Positions 19,156 through 27,545 of a stretch of DNA of 64,000 nucleotides are shown one piece after another. The position numbers and the translations under genes were made by a program. Numbering within the stretch: the stretch's first letter is position 1; each line of letters starts with the position of its first letter. Below the pieces are notes generated by a model. That model made no database searches. It was not told where the DNA came from and saw nothing but the letters and a program-made list of their open reading frames with translations. The DNA comes from Sphingomonas aliaeris (GTDB taxonomy: Bacteria > Pseudomonadota > Alphaproteobacteria > Sphingomonadales > Sphingomonadaceae), in the NCBI RefSeq assembly GCF_016743815.1, contig NZ_CP061035.1, forward strand, positions 994,501 to 1,058,500, in the 5' to 3' direction.

Positions 19156-19209
19156 TGTTTGTTTCAACGGCCGCAATGGATTACTATCCGCAAAGGCTCA
19201 TACCACGCG

Positions 19210-19665
19210 ATGTCGAAAACGATCCCACGGATCCCGCGGATTGCAGCGGGATACGCCCCGCCATGCACGACGATCGTGCGCGTTGAGCGGATGTCCCGCG
19301 CGTTTACTAAATACCACCTCGACGACGGTCGGGCGCTCCACCGGTTCCGGAGGGGAGAGCCGCATGCAGATCCGCACGACCATCCGTGGAGCTTTGAAAC
19401 GGAGATCCTTGCCGGGGGCTATGTCGAAGAGGTGTTCCATATAGTGCCCGGCGGCGGCTGGCGCAGCGAGTTGGTTCACCGCAGTCCCGGAACTGTGCAC
19501 AAGGTGCCGGCCGAGCACATCCACCGCATCGTCGAGCTGCCGCAACGCGAATGCTGGACGGTGGTGCGAGCCGGTCCAAATGTGCGGGGGACGCGGTTCT
19601 GGCGTTTCGGGGACGATGTGAGGTCGCGCGCTTGGAACAAACGAAGGTGGCAGCACCACGGCTGA
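19210..19665 (+). CDS. Cupin-like protein of unknown function
   Basis: A protein of 151 residues from the ATG at 19210 (a TTG at 19159 is possible). The motif HADPHDHPWSFETEILAGGY followed by EEVF looks like the first cupin metal motif (His, His, Glu). SPGTVHKVPAEHIHRIVEL supplies the second histidine motif. This suggests a small beta-barrel metal-binding protein, possibly binding a sugar or acting as a sensor. Substrate is not predictable. The conserved end FWRFGDD follows. No ribosome site is strong. It lies upstream of, and in line with, the NTF2-like gene. Confidence 0.6.
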   Translation: MSKTIPRIPRIAAGYAPPCTTIVRVERMSRAFTKYHLDDGRALHRFRRGEPHADPHDHPWSFETEILAGGYVEEVFHIVPGGGWRSELVHRSPGTVHKVPAEHIHRIVELPQRECWTVVRAGPNVRGTRFWRFGDDVRSRAWNKRRWQHHG

Positions 19666-19789
19666 TAGCGAAAAGCGTCCTCGGTTCGGTGGTCGATCTT
19701 CGCGGGCAGATCTTAGCCCGGCGATCGGTATCAACGACCCTAGCCGGTACGAGGCAATAGCCGTCAACTGCCTAGCGGAGGTGCGTCCT

Positions 19790-20239
19790 ATGCGCGTTCT
19801 ATCAATGCTCTGTTCGATCGTCGCAGCCCTGACGATGACCATGTCGGCCGCTGCTCAAACTACGGATGCAGCCAGGCAGGAGATCACAACGGCCGAGGAT
19901 GCCTGGCGACAAGCGCGGATCGATGGCGATGTAGGCTTTCTCGAGCGCCTCTATGCGGAGGAGAGCCGGATGCAGGGAATCGACGGGAAGCTGCAGTCGC
20001 GTGAGGCAGACATCGACATCTTCCGGACTGGCAAGATCAAGCCAAAGTTCATCAATCACGGCCCATTGGACATCACCGTTTATGGGAACACCGCCGTCGT
20101 GACGGGAGTGGACCACCTCGGTGGAACTGCGTTTGGGCGCTATGGTGAAATGTATATTCGCTTCACCGACGTGCTCGTTTATCGCCGCGGACGCTGGCAA
20201 CTAATCATCCAGCAAGGCACCTTGACGGCAGGCCCATAG
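19790..20239 (+). CDS. Exported NTF2-like (SnoaL/DUF4440) protein
   Basis: A periplasmic protein of 149 residues with a signal peptide (MRVLSMLCSIVAALTMTMSAAAQ) and an NTF2-like cone fold. Visible motifs are the first helix AEDAWRQARIDGDVGFLERLYAE, DGKLQSREADI, and the strands VYGNTAVVTGVDHL, YIRFTDVLVYRRGRWQLIIQQG. Such proteins bind small ligands or are scaffolds; no catalytic residue can be named. The ATG at 19790 is chosen for its GGAGG site and because the signal peptide begins there. Confidence 0.82.
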   Translation: MRVLSMLCSIVAALTMTMSAAAQTTDAARQEITTAEDAWRQARIDGDVGFLERLYAEESRMQGIDGKLQSREADIDIFRTGKIKPKFINHGPLDITVYGNTAVVTGVDHLGGTAFGRYGEMYIRFTDVLVYRRGRWQLIIQQGTLTAGP

Positions 20240-20344
20240 CCTCACAGGTGTGCCGCGTTGACGGTTCTTGGCCGCAGCGTGAGCACATGCCGATTGGCAG
20301 GCAAGCCAGGTTGCAAACGCTTCCCCCGGTGACTACATGTCGAT

Positions 20345-20677
20345 ATGCCCGTCCAAGGAAGCTGCCACTGCGGCAATGTCCGCATCGAACTGCCGGCGCC
20401 GCCGACGTGGGTAGCAGACTGTAATTGCTCTCTTTGTCGGCGGACGGCTTGGCGCACCGCTTACTATCCGCCCAGCGACGTTGGCATCACAGGCGAGACG
20501 GTCGCCTATGTATGGGGCGATCAAATGATCGGCATTCACCGTTGTCCGGTGTGCGGCTGCGGCACGCATTGGCAGACGCTCGGAACGGATTTTGGCAAGA
20601 TGGGCATCAATGCGCGATTGCTTGACGATTTCGAGGAAAGCCTCGTCGAGGTCCGGAAGTTCGACAACTTGGCGTAA
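20345..20677 (+). CDS. GFA/CENP-V family zinc protein
   Basis: A small cytosolic zinc protein (110 residues) of the glutathione-dependent formaldehyde-activating enzyme-like family. Metal motifs are GSCHCGNVRIE (6-16), DCNCSLCRR (about 25-33) and HRCPVCGCGTHW (about 65-76). The fold is clear, but activity on S-hydroxymethylglutathione is not established for most members. It starts at ATG 20345 without a strong ribosome site. Confidence 0.88.
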   Translation: MPVQGSCHCGNVRIELPAPPTWVADCNCSLCRRTAWRTAYYPPSDVGITGETVAYVWGDQMIGIHRCPVCGCGTHWQTLGTDFGKMGINARLLDDFEESLVEVRKFDNLA

Positions 20678-20695
20678 TCAGGCTCCGACGCTGAC

Positions 20696-20720
20696 GAGCC
20701 TCTTCACTCACAAGAGGCTC
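20696..20720. terminator. Hairpin between convergent genes
   Basis: GAGCCTCTT (20696-20704) pairs with AAGAGGCTC (20712-20720) over a 7-base loop. It lies between the GFA gene (+) and a small gene (-), where a two-way terminator is expected. There is no T-run, so this is a weak call. Confidence 0.35.
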
Positions 20721-20755
20721 GGGCTCTCGTCCTGTCCATTTTCTGGCGCGCTGGT

Positions 20756-20926
20756 TCAGGGCCGAACGTTCGCACGCAGGCGCGGTCGGGCGGGATGTTC
20801 AGAGAGCTGACGCTCAAGCTCGCTCGCGAAGGTGCGAACTATCTCAGCGTCCGCCCGACTGCTCATGGTTTCCGCGATCATGTAAAACGCGCGGACCAGA
20901 TCACGCTTCTCATCAAGACTAGGCAT
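20756..20926 (-). CDS. Small charged orphan protein (56 aa)
   Basis: A 56-codon frame with an excellent ribosome site (GGGAGGACC directly before ATG at 20926). The product begins MPSLDEKRDLVRAFYMIAET and continues as amphipathic helix (AEIVRTFASELERQLSE), ending in a basic tail RPRLRANVRP. No signal peptide, no span. It is probably a small regulatory or structural protein; no family is recognised. It converges with the GFA gene. Confidence 0.55.
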   Translation of the reverse strand: MPSLDEKRDLVRAFYMIAETMSSRADAEIVRTFASELERQLSEHPARPRLRANVRP

Positions 20927-21088
20927 GGTCCTCCCGGAGATCCAATCCGCAATCTAATGTCTTACGACACCGCCCAAAGTTGAGCGCTACTTCTCGCAGT
21001 ACTTGAATGCTTTGCTCAATCTTTGTGATGACTTGGCACGCCTCAAAGATGGCGCACAACCCCTGCATGGGGGTAATCGGGCGGACAG

Positions 21089-21121
21089 CAAAAAGCCGCC
21101 ACCCGTCAGGGCAGCGGCTTT
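21089..21121 (-). terminator. Rho-independent terminator of the PEP-CTERM remnant
   Basis: On the minus strand AAAGCCGCTGCCC (21121-21109) pairs with GGGTGGCGGCTTT (21104-21092), with two G-T wobbles and a TGAC loop, followed by TTGCT. It lies just past the stop of the PEP-CTERM fragment and still looks functional. Confidence 0.7.
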
Positions 21122-21144
21122 CCGTTCGCCGAAGAGCGATCTGT

Positions 21145-21405
21145 TTAGGCGAAGGCGACCTTCGTGCTGCGACGGCGCGTGCGCATCGCTGCACCCGTCA
21201 TGCCAAAGCCCGCGATCATCATGCCCCAAGTTGCGGTTTCAGGGACTGCAGTGATCGGCTGGAAGGTCATCCCCTGAAGCGTCGAGCCATCGATCACACC
21301 GAAGGTGCCCATGTTATTGAAGGCCGTCGCGTTGGTGCGGAAGATATACGTCGCGCTGTTTTCCGTGCCTGTAAGCCCGTTCGTCGCCACGGACTCCTGG
21401 TCCGA
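21145..21405 (-). pseudogene. C-terminal remnant of a PEPxxWA-CTERM surface protein
   Basis: The last 85 or so residues of an exosortase-sorted secreted protein. Seen are a beta-rich end (GTENSATYIFRTNATAFNN, GTFGVIDGSTLQGMTFQP), then the sorting signal AVPETATWGMMIAGFGM and the basic end MRTRRRSTKVAFA. The motif is PET, not PEP. No signal peptide or N-terminal body is found in any frame upstream, where the similarity ends near 21405. The gene is truncated and probably dead, though the terminator survives. The sortase it would have used may be the exosortase at 55.1 kb. Confidence 0.65.
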
Positions 21406-21799
21406 CGTGCTCGGCTTCCCTCTGCTGCGCGAACCAAAGGCCATGGCCAACATACCCTCCCGCCGACTGCCGGAACGGGAAGGCATGCGCTTGATAGAAG
21501 TGGGTCATCGCGAATTCGTGGGAGGACGCATGCCATTCGGCAACTGGGAAACGACCGCTGCCGAATGGCGATCAAGGGGTGCCCGTTCCGTCTTGGGGCC
21601 AGAGGTCCGTTCAGGATCACCGACAGAGCATTCCGATTTACCGATCGGCCAATTCCAAAGCCGGTAGAACGAGCGGTGTGCCCGCTACCGTTTCTTCACG
21701 AATATGAACGGATGCCCGACAATCAGATGCCCAACCGGCCTCGGGAAGCCCGAACGGTCCTCCCTCTCGAAGATAACCTCACTACTGCAGACATTGAGC
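21406..21799. other. Non-coding stretch upstream of the PEP-CTERM remnant
   Basis: No frame carries a recognisable protein. This is where the missing N-terminal half of the PEP-CTERM gene should be, so it probably marks a deletion or insertion junction. I see no transposase, inverted repeat or target duplication. Confidence 0.45.
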
Positions 21800-22570
21800 T
21801 CATCGCCGCGGAATGTGCGAGCGGGCAACCAGGTAGTGGTGTATCTCGTCGATCTCCACGTCGGTAAGGCCGACGAACCTCTCGGGGCCGTACTGCGTCA
21901 TTTCGCCGAGATCGCGGCCGCCTAATCCGCGACCAGTGCGAAGCAACGTGCGGAACGCCTCCGGGTCGTAGGCCGCGGCGGCGGCGAGGTCCGGCGGCTG
22001 GCCGGGTTCCGGGTCGCGCGCGCCGTGGAGGTCCGGGCCGTGACATTCGCTGCAGGCTATCTGTGCCAGGTAGCGGCCGCGCGCATGATCGGCACCGGCG
22101 GCGGCTGGCGCACGTGGGGCAAGACGGGCCGCCTGCGTCGCCGAGTCCTGCATTTCGTGCTCGAGCGCGACTGCGAACTGCGGGCCGCGCTTCAGCGGCG
22201 GGTGGTCCACGCCCGTCGCGGGGACTGTCCGCATCCAGGCGATCAGATCGCGCATATCGGTCTGCGACAGGCGCGCGTGGACATAGGTCGGCATGAACCA
22301 CAGCGCTGATCCATCCGGCCGTCGGCCGCTGCGCAGCGTCCGCTCGACCGCCGCGTCGTCCCACCGTGGAATCAGACGCGACAGATTGCTGCTCCAGGCG
22401 ATCGCGAACTGAGCGTCCTCCTCCACCAGATGGCCGTCAAGCCTGTCGCCATGGCAGCTAATGCAACCTTCGATCTGCGCGATTTGGCGCCCGTGAACAG
22501 GATCCGGTACCGGTGAGCTGACGGTACAGGATGCGAGGGACAACGCCGCTGCTCCGATCAATGTCCTCAT
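21800..22570 (-). CDS. Diheme cytochrome c lipoprotein
   Basis: A periplasmic membrane-anchored cytochrome with two c-type haem sites, CISCH and CSECH. The N-terminus MRTLIGAAALSLASC is a lipoprotein signal with the lipobox cysteine. Each domain is of class I type: after the first haem site comes IAWSSNLSRLIPRWDD, and methionine ligand candidates lie in LWFMPTYVHARLS and GEMTQYGPERFVGLTD. It resembles the alcohol- or gluconate-dehydrogenase cytochrome domains, but no dehydrogenase is adjacent. The ATG at 22570 begins the signal; the frame is open 30 codons further. Confidence 0.85.
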   Translation of the reverse strand: MRTLIGAAALSLASCTVSSPVPDPVHGRQIAQIEGCISCHGDRLDGHLVEEDAQFAIAWSSNLSRLIPRWDDAAVERTLRSGRRPDGSALWFMPTYVHARLSQTDMRDLIAWMRTVPATGVDHPPLKRGPQFAVALEHEMQDSATQAARLAPRAPAAAGADHARGRYLAQIACSECHGPDLHGARDPEPGQPPDLAAAAAYDPEAFRTLLRTGRGLGGRDLGEMTQYGPERFVGLTDVEIDEIHHYLVARSHIPRR

Positions 22571-22973
22571 TGCCCGCTTCACCTTGCCCCGTCCATGCAT
22601 CAAAGCCACGCGATGATCCCCAGTCGAGATGGCATTCGACGAATGCTCAAGGACAAACACAGAATCTCCGCCGCCACAACTGCGATCAGCCGTTGGCGAA
22701 TGGATTTGGAAGATGGGATATCCCTAAAGCGTCGAGGCTCCGGTTTGCGTATCGGCCGTTCGCCTGACGAACCGGTGCCTAGCCGAAGATCGTCTTGAAC
22801 TAACAAGTAAGCCGCGCTTTACCTCACGTCGATTTCCCACCGTTCCATTAAAGTTTCAAGTACTCGCGTGCGTGATCCGTGAAACGGCTGGTTGCGCTGT
22901 CGCCTATCTAAGAGTATTTTCGTCAGCGGGTCGCCCAAGAATCGAGTCTTTGATTTATTTAGGGGGATTTATA
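22571..22973. other. Intergenic stretch between divergent genes
   Basis: Holds the promoters of the cytochrome (-) and of the exported protein at 22974 (+), whose AGGGGGA ribosome site is at the right end. A 61-codon basic frame (22613-22798) lacks a ribosome site and is not called. Confidence 0.4.
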
Positions 22974-23762
22974 ATGAAACGCATCAACGCCGTTTTGAGC
23001 TCCCTGATACTCGCTGCGTCCGTGCCGGCCCATGCCGCCGGCCAGATCGATGGAACGTGGAAGGCCGACACCGCGACCGCTAAACTATCGACGAAGCCTG
23101 ACGTTTTCGTCGTCAAGGACGGCGTATACGACTGCACCTCGTGCACGCCTCCGTATAAGATCGCTGCTGATGGAAAGCCTCATTCCGTAGCTGGTCGAGA
23201 CTATTGGGACGCCGCCTCGGTCGCCGTCCTGGATGCCAACACGCTGGAGTGGAAGCGCTATCGTAAGGGCACGCCGGTCAGCACTACGAAAGTCGCGGCG
23301 TCGAGCGACGGCAGCATGTTGAATCTCACGTCTGTCTCCGCGGACAACGCGTCTGGTAAAACAACGACCAGCAGCAGCATGTCGAAGCGGGTTGGGGCGG
23401 CGCCAGCTGGCGGGCACGCTGCCAGCGGCTCCTGGCTAGCCATCAATGACGGCGCTCAGATCGCAGAAGAAAACCTCACTGCGGCAATTTCCACGTCGGG
23501 CAACATGGTCACCCTGAAGCTAGGCACCGGTGAGCATTACACCGCTACACTAGACGGACCCAAGGTCGCTTTCATAGGGGACAAGGCAAACGCGATGGTC
23601 GCCCTGACCAAGGCTGGCGGGGGCTTTGTCGAGACCGACTATATCGGCGGCAAAGCCGTTGGCACATATACCTATATGCCGGTCGATGCGACGACGATGA
23701 CTTTGAAAGCGGTCAACCTGAAAGCCGGGACAACCGACGAGTTTACGCTCAGGAAGCAATAA
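22974..23762 (+). CDS. Exported protein of unknown function
   Basis: A 262-residue periplasmic or surface protein: signal peptide MKRINAVLSSLILAASVPAHA, then IDGTWKADTATAKLS and YDCTSCTPPYKIAADGKPH (a Cys-x2-Cys). Two similar beta-rich parts follow (GSMLNLTSVSADNASGKT; NMVTLKLGTGEHYTATLDGP). The GTW start and the repeated strands suggest a lipocalin-like or beta-sandwich fold, but this is inference. ATG 22974 has an AGGGGGA site. It stands alone. Confidence 0.7.
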   Translation: MKRINAVLSSLILAASVPAHAAGQIDGTWKADTATAKLSTKPDVFVVKDGVYDCTSCTPPYKIAADGKPHSVAGRDYWDAASVAVLDANTLEWKRYRKGTPVSTTKVAASSDGSMLNLTSVSADNASGKTTTSSSMSKRVGAAPAGGHAASGSWLAINDGAQIAEENLTAAISTSGNMVTLKLGTGEHYTATLDGPKVAFIGDKANAMVALTKAGGGFVETDYIGGKAVGTYTYMPVDATTMTLKAVNLKAGTTDEFTLRKQ

Positions 23763-23976
23763 GGGACTCGCGGAAAGGCGCATCGAACAGCGTGCCGCTC
23801 TGCAGTTTCAGCGGTTGCGGCGGCACCGGCGGGTCAGCAACCCAACGCATCTCGAGGGCCGGCGTCCAAGCGTCGGCCCGATGCTCCCATGGGGTTGCCG
23901 CAGCATCGAGAGCGACGGTCGGCACAAGCACCAGCGTGGCCGCCATTGCCAGCTTCCCGTTTCGCCTCACCACCAT
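23749..23976 (-). CDS. Putative small exported protein
   Basis: A 75-codon frame whose N-terminus (MVVRRNGKLAMAATLVLVPT) looks like a signal peptide with a basic start and hydrophobic core. A Pro-rich mature part follows (WVADPPVPPQPLKLQ). It overlaps the end of the preceding plus-strand gene by 14 bases, tail to tail. No ribosome site is clear; low confidence. Confidence 0.35.
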   Translation of the reverse strand: MVVRRNGKLAMAATLVLVPTVALDAAATPWEHRADAWTPALEMRWVADPPVPPQPLKLQSGTLFDAPFRESLIAS

Positions 23977-24208
23977 ATAGGTGCGCTGACATGGGTGTGT
24001 GGTTCAGGGAAAAAGCTGGATGGCGGGACGATTGGCCGGAGGCGCGCGTTTGGCAGGTGAAATTGGGTTTTTGCTGCTTACGGCGACCTTTCACGGCACC
24101 TCTGAAGGGGGCATCAGGACAACAATGTATTCTGTGGCGGGATCAACTCCCGTTTGGATTACATCCACAACTGCTGTTCGCTAAAATTCACGCTATTGCT
24201 GCTCCAAG

Positions 24209-26152
24209 TCACGTGGCTCGCAGGCTTCGGCAGGGTACGAACGCGGCCGGGTCTTGAAGTAATTCGCGAAGCTTTGCACGATCGACTGGCTTCATATCCG
24301 CAGGGAAGCCTAGCTGAGCTACCGTGGCGCGGACCCGCTCGACAGCGCGACTCTGCTGCTGGTCGTCAAGAGCCGCGCGTAGCGCATCCAGCCCGGGCTG
24401 CCGGTAGAGGGCCCAAGCGCGGTCTATTAAGGTTTCTCGGCGATCGAGATAATAGGAGATCGACGCAAAATCCGGTGTGCCGGAGGCCGTCTCGGATGCG
24501 GCACGGTTTAGGTCGGATGCGATACTTGCAATGTCGTTCCGGTTGGGCGGTTTAGCTGGACCACGTTCGATCGGCCTCGGGTCGCGTACAAAGCAGCCTA
24601 GCTTCGTCGTTTCGGCGATTATCAGGTCGACGGGCGGGGCAAAGGTTTCATGACCGTCTGCGTCGATGTACATGCCGTCGCCGGTTCTGAACACCGTGGC
24701 CTGATCCATTCGCCCACTTTGCCCCCGATAGGATTCCTGCACGTGATCATGTCCGAAACTTGCCACCGAAAGATCGGCATTAATCAGGCCGCGATTGCGC
24801 CTCGCCTTGCTCCAGTCCGCGATGTACCCGGCCAAAGTTCCTTGCTGCCCTTCGTATTCCCGATACGCGCCCGCAGTCATTCCAGCGTTACACCGCCGTT
24901 TAAAGGTGGAGGAAAATGGACTGAGTTCGCACGACATCGGCGCGCCGATCATCGTGCCAATCGGCCGCGGGTCAAACTTCGCCGCCATGGCGCGCGCGTC
25001 GCCGATTTGAGGCCAATGTATCCCGATCAGTGCTCCTACGGTCAGCACCAGGGCAAAGGTATTCCAGGAGGTCAGGCCCAGAAAGTTCTCGCGGTCGCCC
25101 TGCCGTACCCGCCCGATAGCCTGTATCGCACGTCCCCGCCGACCAAACCGTGCTCGTGCAACCGTGGCGGGCGTCGTGTTGGCGGTCCAGTCTCTGTCGG
25201 TCGGGCTCGCAGGGGCGTTCCAGACCATCGAGCCGGTGACACGTGCCAAGGCCGCCACACGCTGAGAGACCGTAGGGTGGGTTGCGCCGGTTCCACTGCT
25301 TTCCCCCGCGATCATCATCGCATCGTCCTCGGCCCGTGAGCTGTCGATCCGGTAACGCTCATCAACCTTGAGCAGCGCCGAGGCGAGAGCGGCTGGATCC
25401 TTTGTCCACCCCGCGGCCTGTGCATCGGCAACGAACTCACGCGACGATGCGATCAAGAGGCGCGAGACCTGGCCAGCGCGCAGCGCGATGCGCCCGATCA
25501 GGGTTGCTGCCAGCGACAGCGGTAGGACCGCTGGTATCGCCAAGGCGACCAGTCCGTGTACCGGAGAGAAGCGCAGGGCATTGCGAGCGTGCAACCGGGT
25601 AAGCGCCGACATGAAGATGTTGGCGGCCGCCATCAATCTGATGTCGCCGTTTTTCACATGGCTGAGCTCGTGCGCCAGGACGCCGGCAAGTTCCGCGTCG
25701 GAAAGCGCATCGATCAGGCCGCGCGTTACCACGACGACGGCCTTTTTGTGCCCGACGCCACAGGCAAAGGCATTACGCGCGTCACTTTCGATCACGCCCA
25801 CAAATGGCGTTGGCAAACCGGCTAGAATGATGAGGGGTTCGATTGTGCGACACAGTCGCGGTTCATCGGCGTCATCGACGAACTGAAACCCCACCGCACG
25901 TTTGACGGTCTCCACGTGCCACCACAATTGCGCTGCGAACCACACGATGGAGGCTGCAAGCACCAAGGGTGCATACCGCAAAGCGTATCCGGACCAGCTG
26001 AAGAGCGGTGCATGATCGATGTCGAGCATGACGAGGGGCAGGATAAGCGCGAATGGCGCAATGACCTGTATCGCCAGTAGAAAAAGGAGGAAGAGCCCGG
26101 TGGATCTTCCATCATTGCTTTGGATCCAGCCATACAGGCCTGTCGCTCCCAT
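24209..26152 (-). CDS. M48 family membrane metalloprotease (HtpX-like)
   Basis: A 647-residue inner-membrane zinc protease. Two hydrophobic segments at the start (about 20-43 and 60-78) anchor it. The zinc motif HELSH is at 161-165 (AGVLAHELSHVKNGDI), with the third ligand expected in REFVADAQAAG, typical of M48 enzymes. Two further hydrophobic segments lie near 190-225. After residue 340 there is another span (FALVLTVGALIGIHW) and a long periplasmic-looking domain of unknown type, so it is much longer than HtpX (about 290). It starts five bases after the LemA gene; M48 with LemA is a known pairing, probably in membrane protein quality control. Confidence 0.9.
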   Translation of the reverse strand: MGATGLYGWIQSNDGRSTGLFLLFLLAIQVIAPFALILPLVMLDIDHAPLFSWSGYALRYAPLVLAASIVWFAAQLWWHVETVKRAVGFQFVDDADEPRLCRTIEPLIILAGLPTPFVGVIESDARNAFACGVGHKKAVVVVTRGLIDALSDAELAGVLAHELSHVKNGDIRLMAAANIFMSALTRLHARNALRFSPVHGLVALAIPAVLPLSLAATLIGRIALRAGQVSRLLIASSREFVADAQAAGWTKDPAALASALLKVDERYRIDSSRAEDDAMMIAGESSGTGATHPTVSQRVAALARVTGSMVWNAPASPTDRDWTANTTPATVARARFGRRGRAIQAIGRVRQGDRENFLGLTSWNTFALVLTVGALIGIHWPQIGDARAMAAKFDPRPIGTMIGAPMSCELSPFSSTFKRRCNAGMTAGAYREYEGQQGTLAGYIADWSKARRNRGLINADLSVASFGHDHVQESYRGQSGRMDQATVFRTGDGMYIDADGHETFAPPVDLIIAETTKLGCFVRDPRPIERGPAKPPNRNDIASIASDLNRAASETASGTPDFASISYYLDRRETLIDRAWALYRQPGLDALRAALDDQQQSRAVERVRATVAQLGFPADMKPVDRAKLRELLQDPAAFVPCRSLRAT

Positions 26153-26157
26153 CGCCG

Positions 26158-26739
26158 TTAGAACGCGAAGGAGACTGGCTCGTCCACCAGCACACGCTCG
26201 ATGCCCAGATCGTAGGGCTGGCGGCTGTTCATGCGACGCTTGGAAGCGATGTAGCTACCCGGGAACTGCCGCATCATGACGTTATATTCCTCGACTGCCA
26301 GGTTGAAGAACCGGCGCGATGCAGTGATCCGGTTTTCACAGTCGACGAGTTGCTGCCGCAGCTGTCCAAATTCGGGTACGGCACGCAGCTCGGGATAGCC
26401 CTCCGCGCCGGCCAATAGCGTGCTGACTTTCAAGCTGAGGTCGCGTTCGGCCTTCAGTCTTGCCCCAGGCGCCACAGCGGCGAGAGCAGTGGCTCGCGCC
26501 TCGGCTACGCCGAGGATCAAGGTGCGCTCGTGCTCGGCGACGCCGCGGACGACCTCTACCAAACCAGGTATGATGTTGTGGCGGTGCTTCAGATGAACGT
26601 CGATATCGGCAAATGCCGTATCGCACCTCTGGTCGAGGGCGATCAGGGTATTGTTCGTCCGTGCGTAGGTCAGCACGATCCACCAGAGCGCGACGGCGAT
26701 CGATCCAAGAAGACCCAGCACGATCCATATGAGTATCAT
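26158..26739 (-). CDS. LemA family protein
   Basis: A 193-residue membrane-anchored coiled-coil protein. The N-terminal span is ILIWIVLGLLGSIAVALWWIV. The LemA core follows: NNTLIALDQRCDTAFADIDVHLKHRHNIIP split over helix 1, then VVRGVAEHERTLILGVAEARA. The near-C-terminal motif is EYNVMMRQFPGSYIA. The role of LemA is not settled; it often sits with M48 proteases, as here, five bases upstream of one. ATG 26739 (one codon after a GTG) has a GGGAG site. It is divergent from the PspA gene across about 130 bases, suggesting shared control. Confidence 0.9.
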   Translation of the reverse strand: MILIWIVLGLLGSIAVALWWIVLTYARTNNTLIALDQRCDTAFADIDVHLKHRHNIIPGLVEVVRGVAEHERTLILGVAEARATALAAVAPGARLKAERDLSLKVSTLLAGAEGYPELRAVPEFGQLRQQLVDCENRITASRRFFNLAVEEYNVMMRQFPGSYIASKRRMNSRQPYDLGIERVLVDEPVSFAF

Positions 26740-26869
26740 CACGTACGCTCCCGCTTGGTATCGCCGCCAAGGGTAAGGGCCGTTGGTTCACAAGCCGTTA
26801 TCGCGGCCAGGCTTCACGTCTTTTTAACGGGCGGGGCGGATGCTGATCGCAATAGTGATGGAGGTACGT

Positions 26870-27544
26870 GTGGCGGAATCAATATTGGTTCGAGTGCGGC
26901 GACTGTTGTCTGCGCGTATCGAGGATAGCGTTGATGCAATGGAGCGGGCGAACAACGACGGCGTGATGCGCGAAGCGATCCGCGAGGTAGATCGCACGAT
27001 CGATGCCGTTCGCGGTGATCAGGAACGCGCAATGACACGCCGGCTTCAGGCCGCCCGCCAGACCGAGATGATCGCCCGCAAGGTAGAGGAGCTGACCGCG
27101 AAGGCGCGCTTTGCTGTAGATGGCGGACGCGACGATCTTGCCGAGGGCGCGCTGAAGCGTCAGATCGACCTGGAACAGCAAACAAGCAATCTCGCCGACG
27201 TTCAGGATCTGGCACGCGAGGAGGAAGCGAAGCTCGACGAGAGTCTCGCGGCTTTGCGCGGACGCAAGGCGCAGATGCAGGAGGCACTCGCCGCCTTCGA
27301 GATCGCCAGGGCTGACGCATCGATGGGGGGCGACGGTGGTTTCAGCCAGGCCCGGCATGTCGAGCATAAGGTCGAACAGGCCGAAGCAGCGTTCGATCGG
27401 GCGATGAGCGGTGCAGGTGGGGTCGGATTTGCGCGTGGCGACGTTGGGGCACTGAACAGCGTTGCGGAGATCGACGCGATGCAGAAGAATGCAAGTGTCG
27501 CGCAGCGGCTCGCTGCTCTGAAGCAGGCGTCAAAGGCCGCCTAG
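26870..27544 (+). CDS. PspA/IM30 (phage shock protein A) family protein
   Basis: A 224-residue coiled-coil membrane-remodelling protein. The start SILVRVRRLLSARIEDSVDA is the PspA amphipathic helix. Long heptad helices follow (MREAIREVDRTIDAVRGDQE; LKRQIDLEQQTSNLADVQDL) and then a flexible end. PspA forms rods on the inner membrane and preserves it under stress. The GTG at 26870 is chosen because GGAGG lies six bases before it and the family helix starts there. It is followed one base after its stop by a membrane protein gene and is divergent from LemA-M48. Confidence 0.9.
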   Translation: MAESILVRVRRLLSARIEDSVDAMERANNDGVMREAIREVDRTIDAVRGDQERAMTRRLQAARQTEMIARKVEELTAKARFAVDGGRDDLAEGALKRQIDLEQQTSNLADVQDLAREEEAKLDESLAALRGRKAQMQEALAAFEIARADASMGGDGGFSQARHVEHKVEQAEAAFDRAMSGAGGVGFARGDVGALNSVAEIDAMQKNASVAQRLAALKQASKAA

Positions 27545-27545
27545 G

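Noticed and set aside
22613..22798. Basic 61-codon frame that could be a small DNA-binding protein
   Set aside because: No ribosome site, codon third positions are mixed, and a frame of equal length lies on the other strand.
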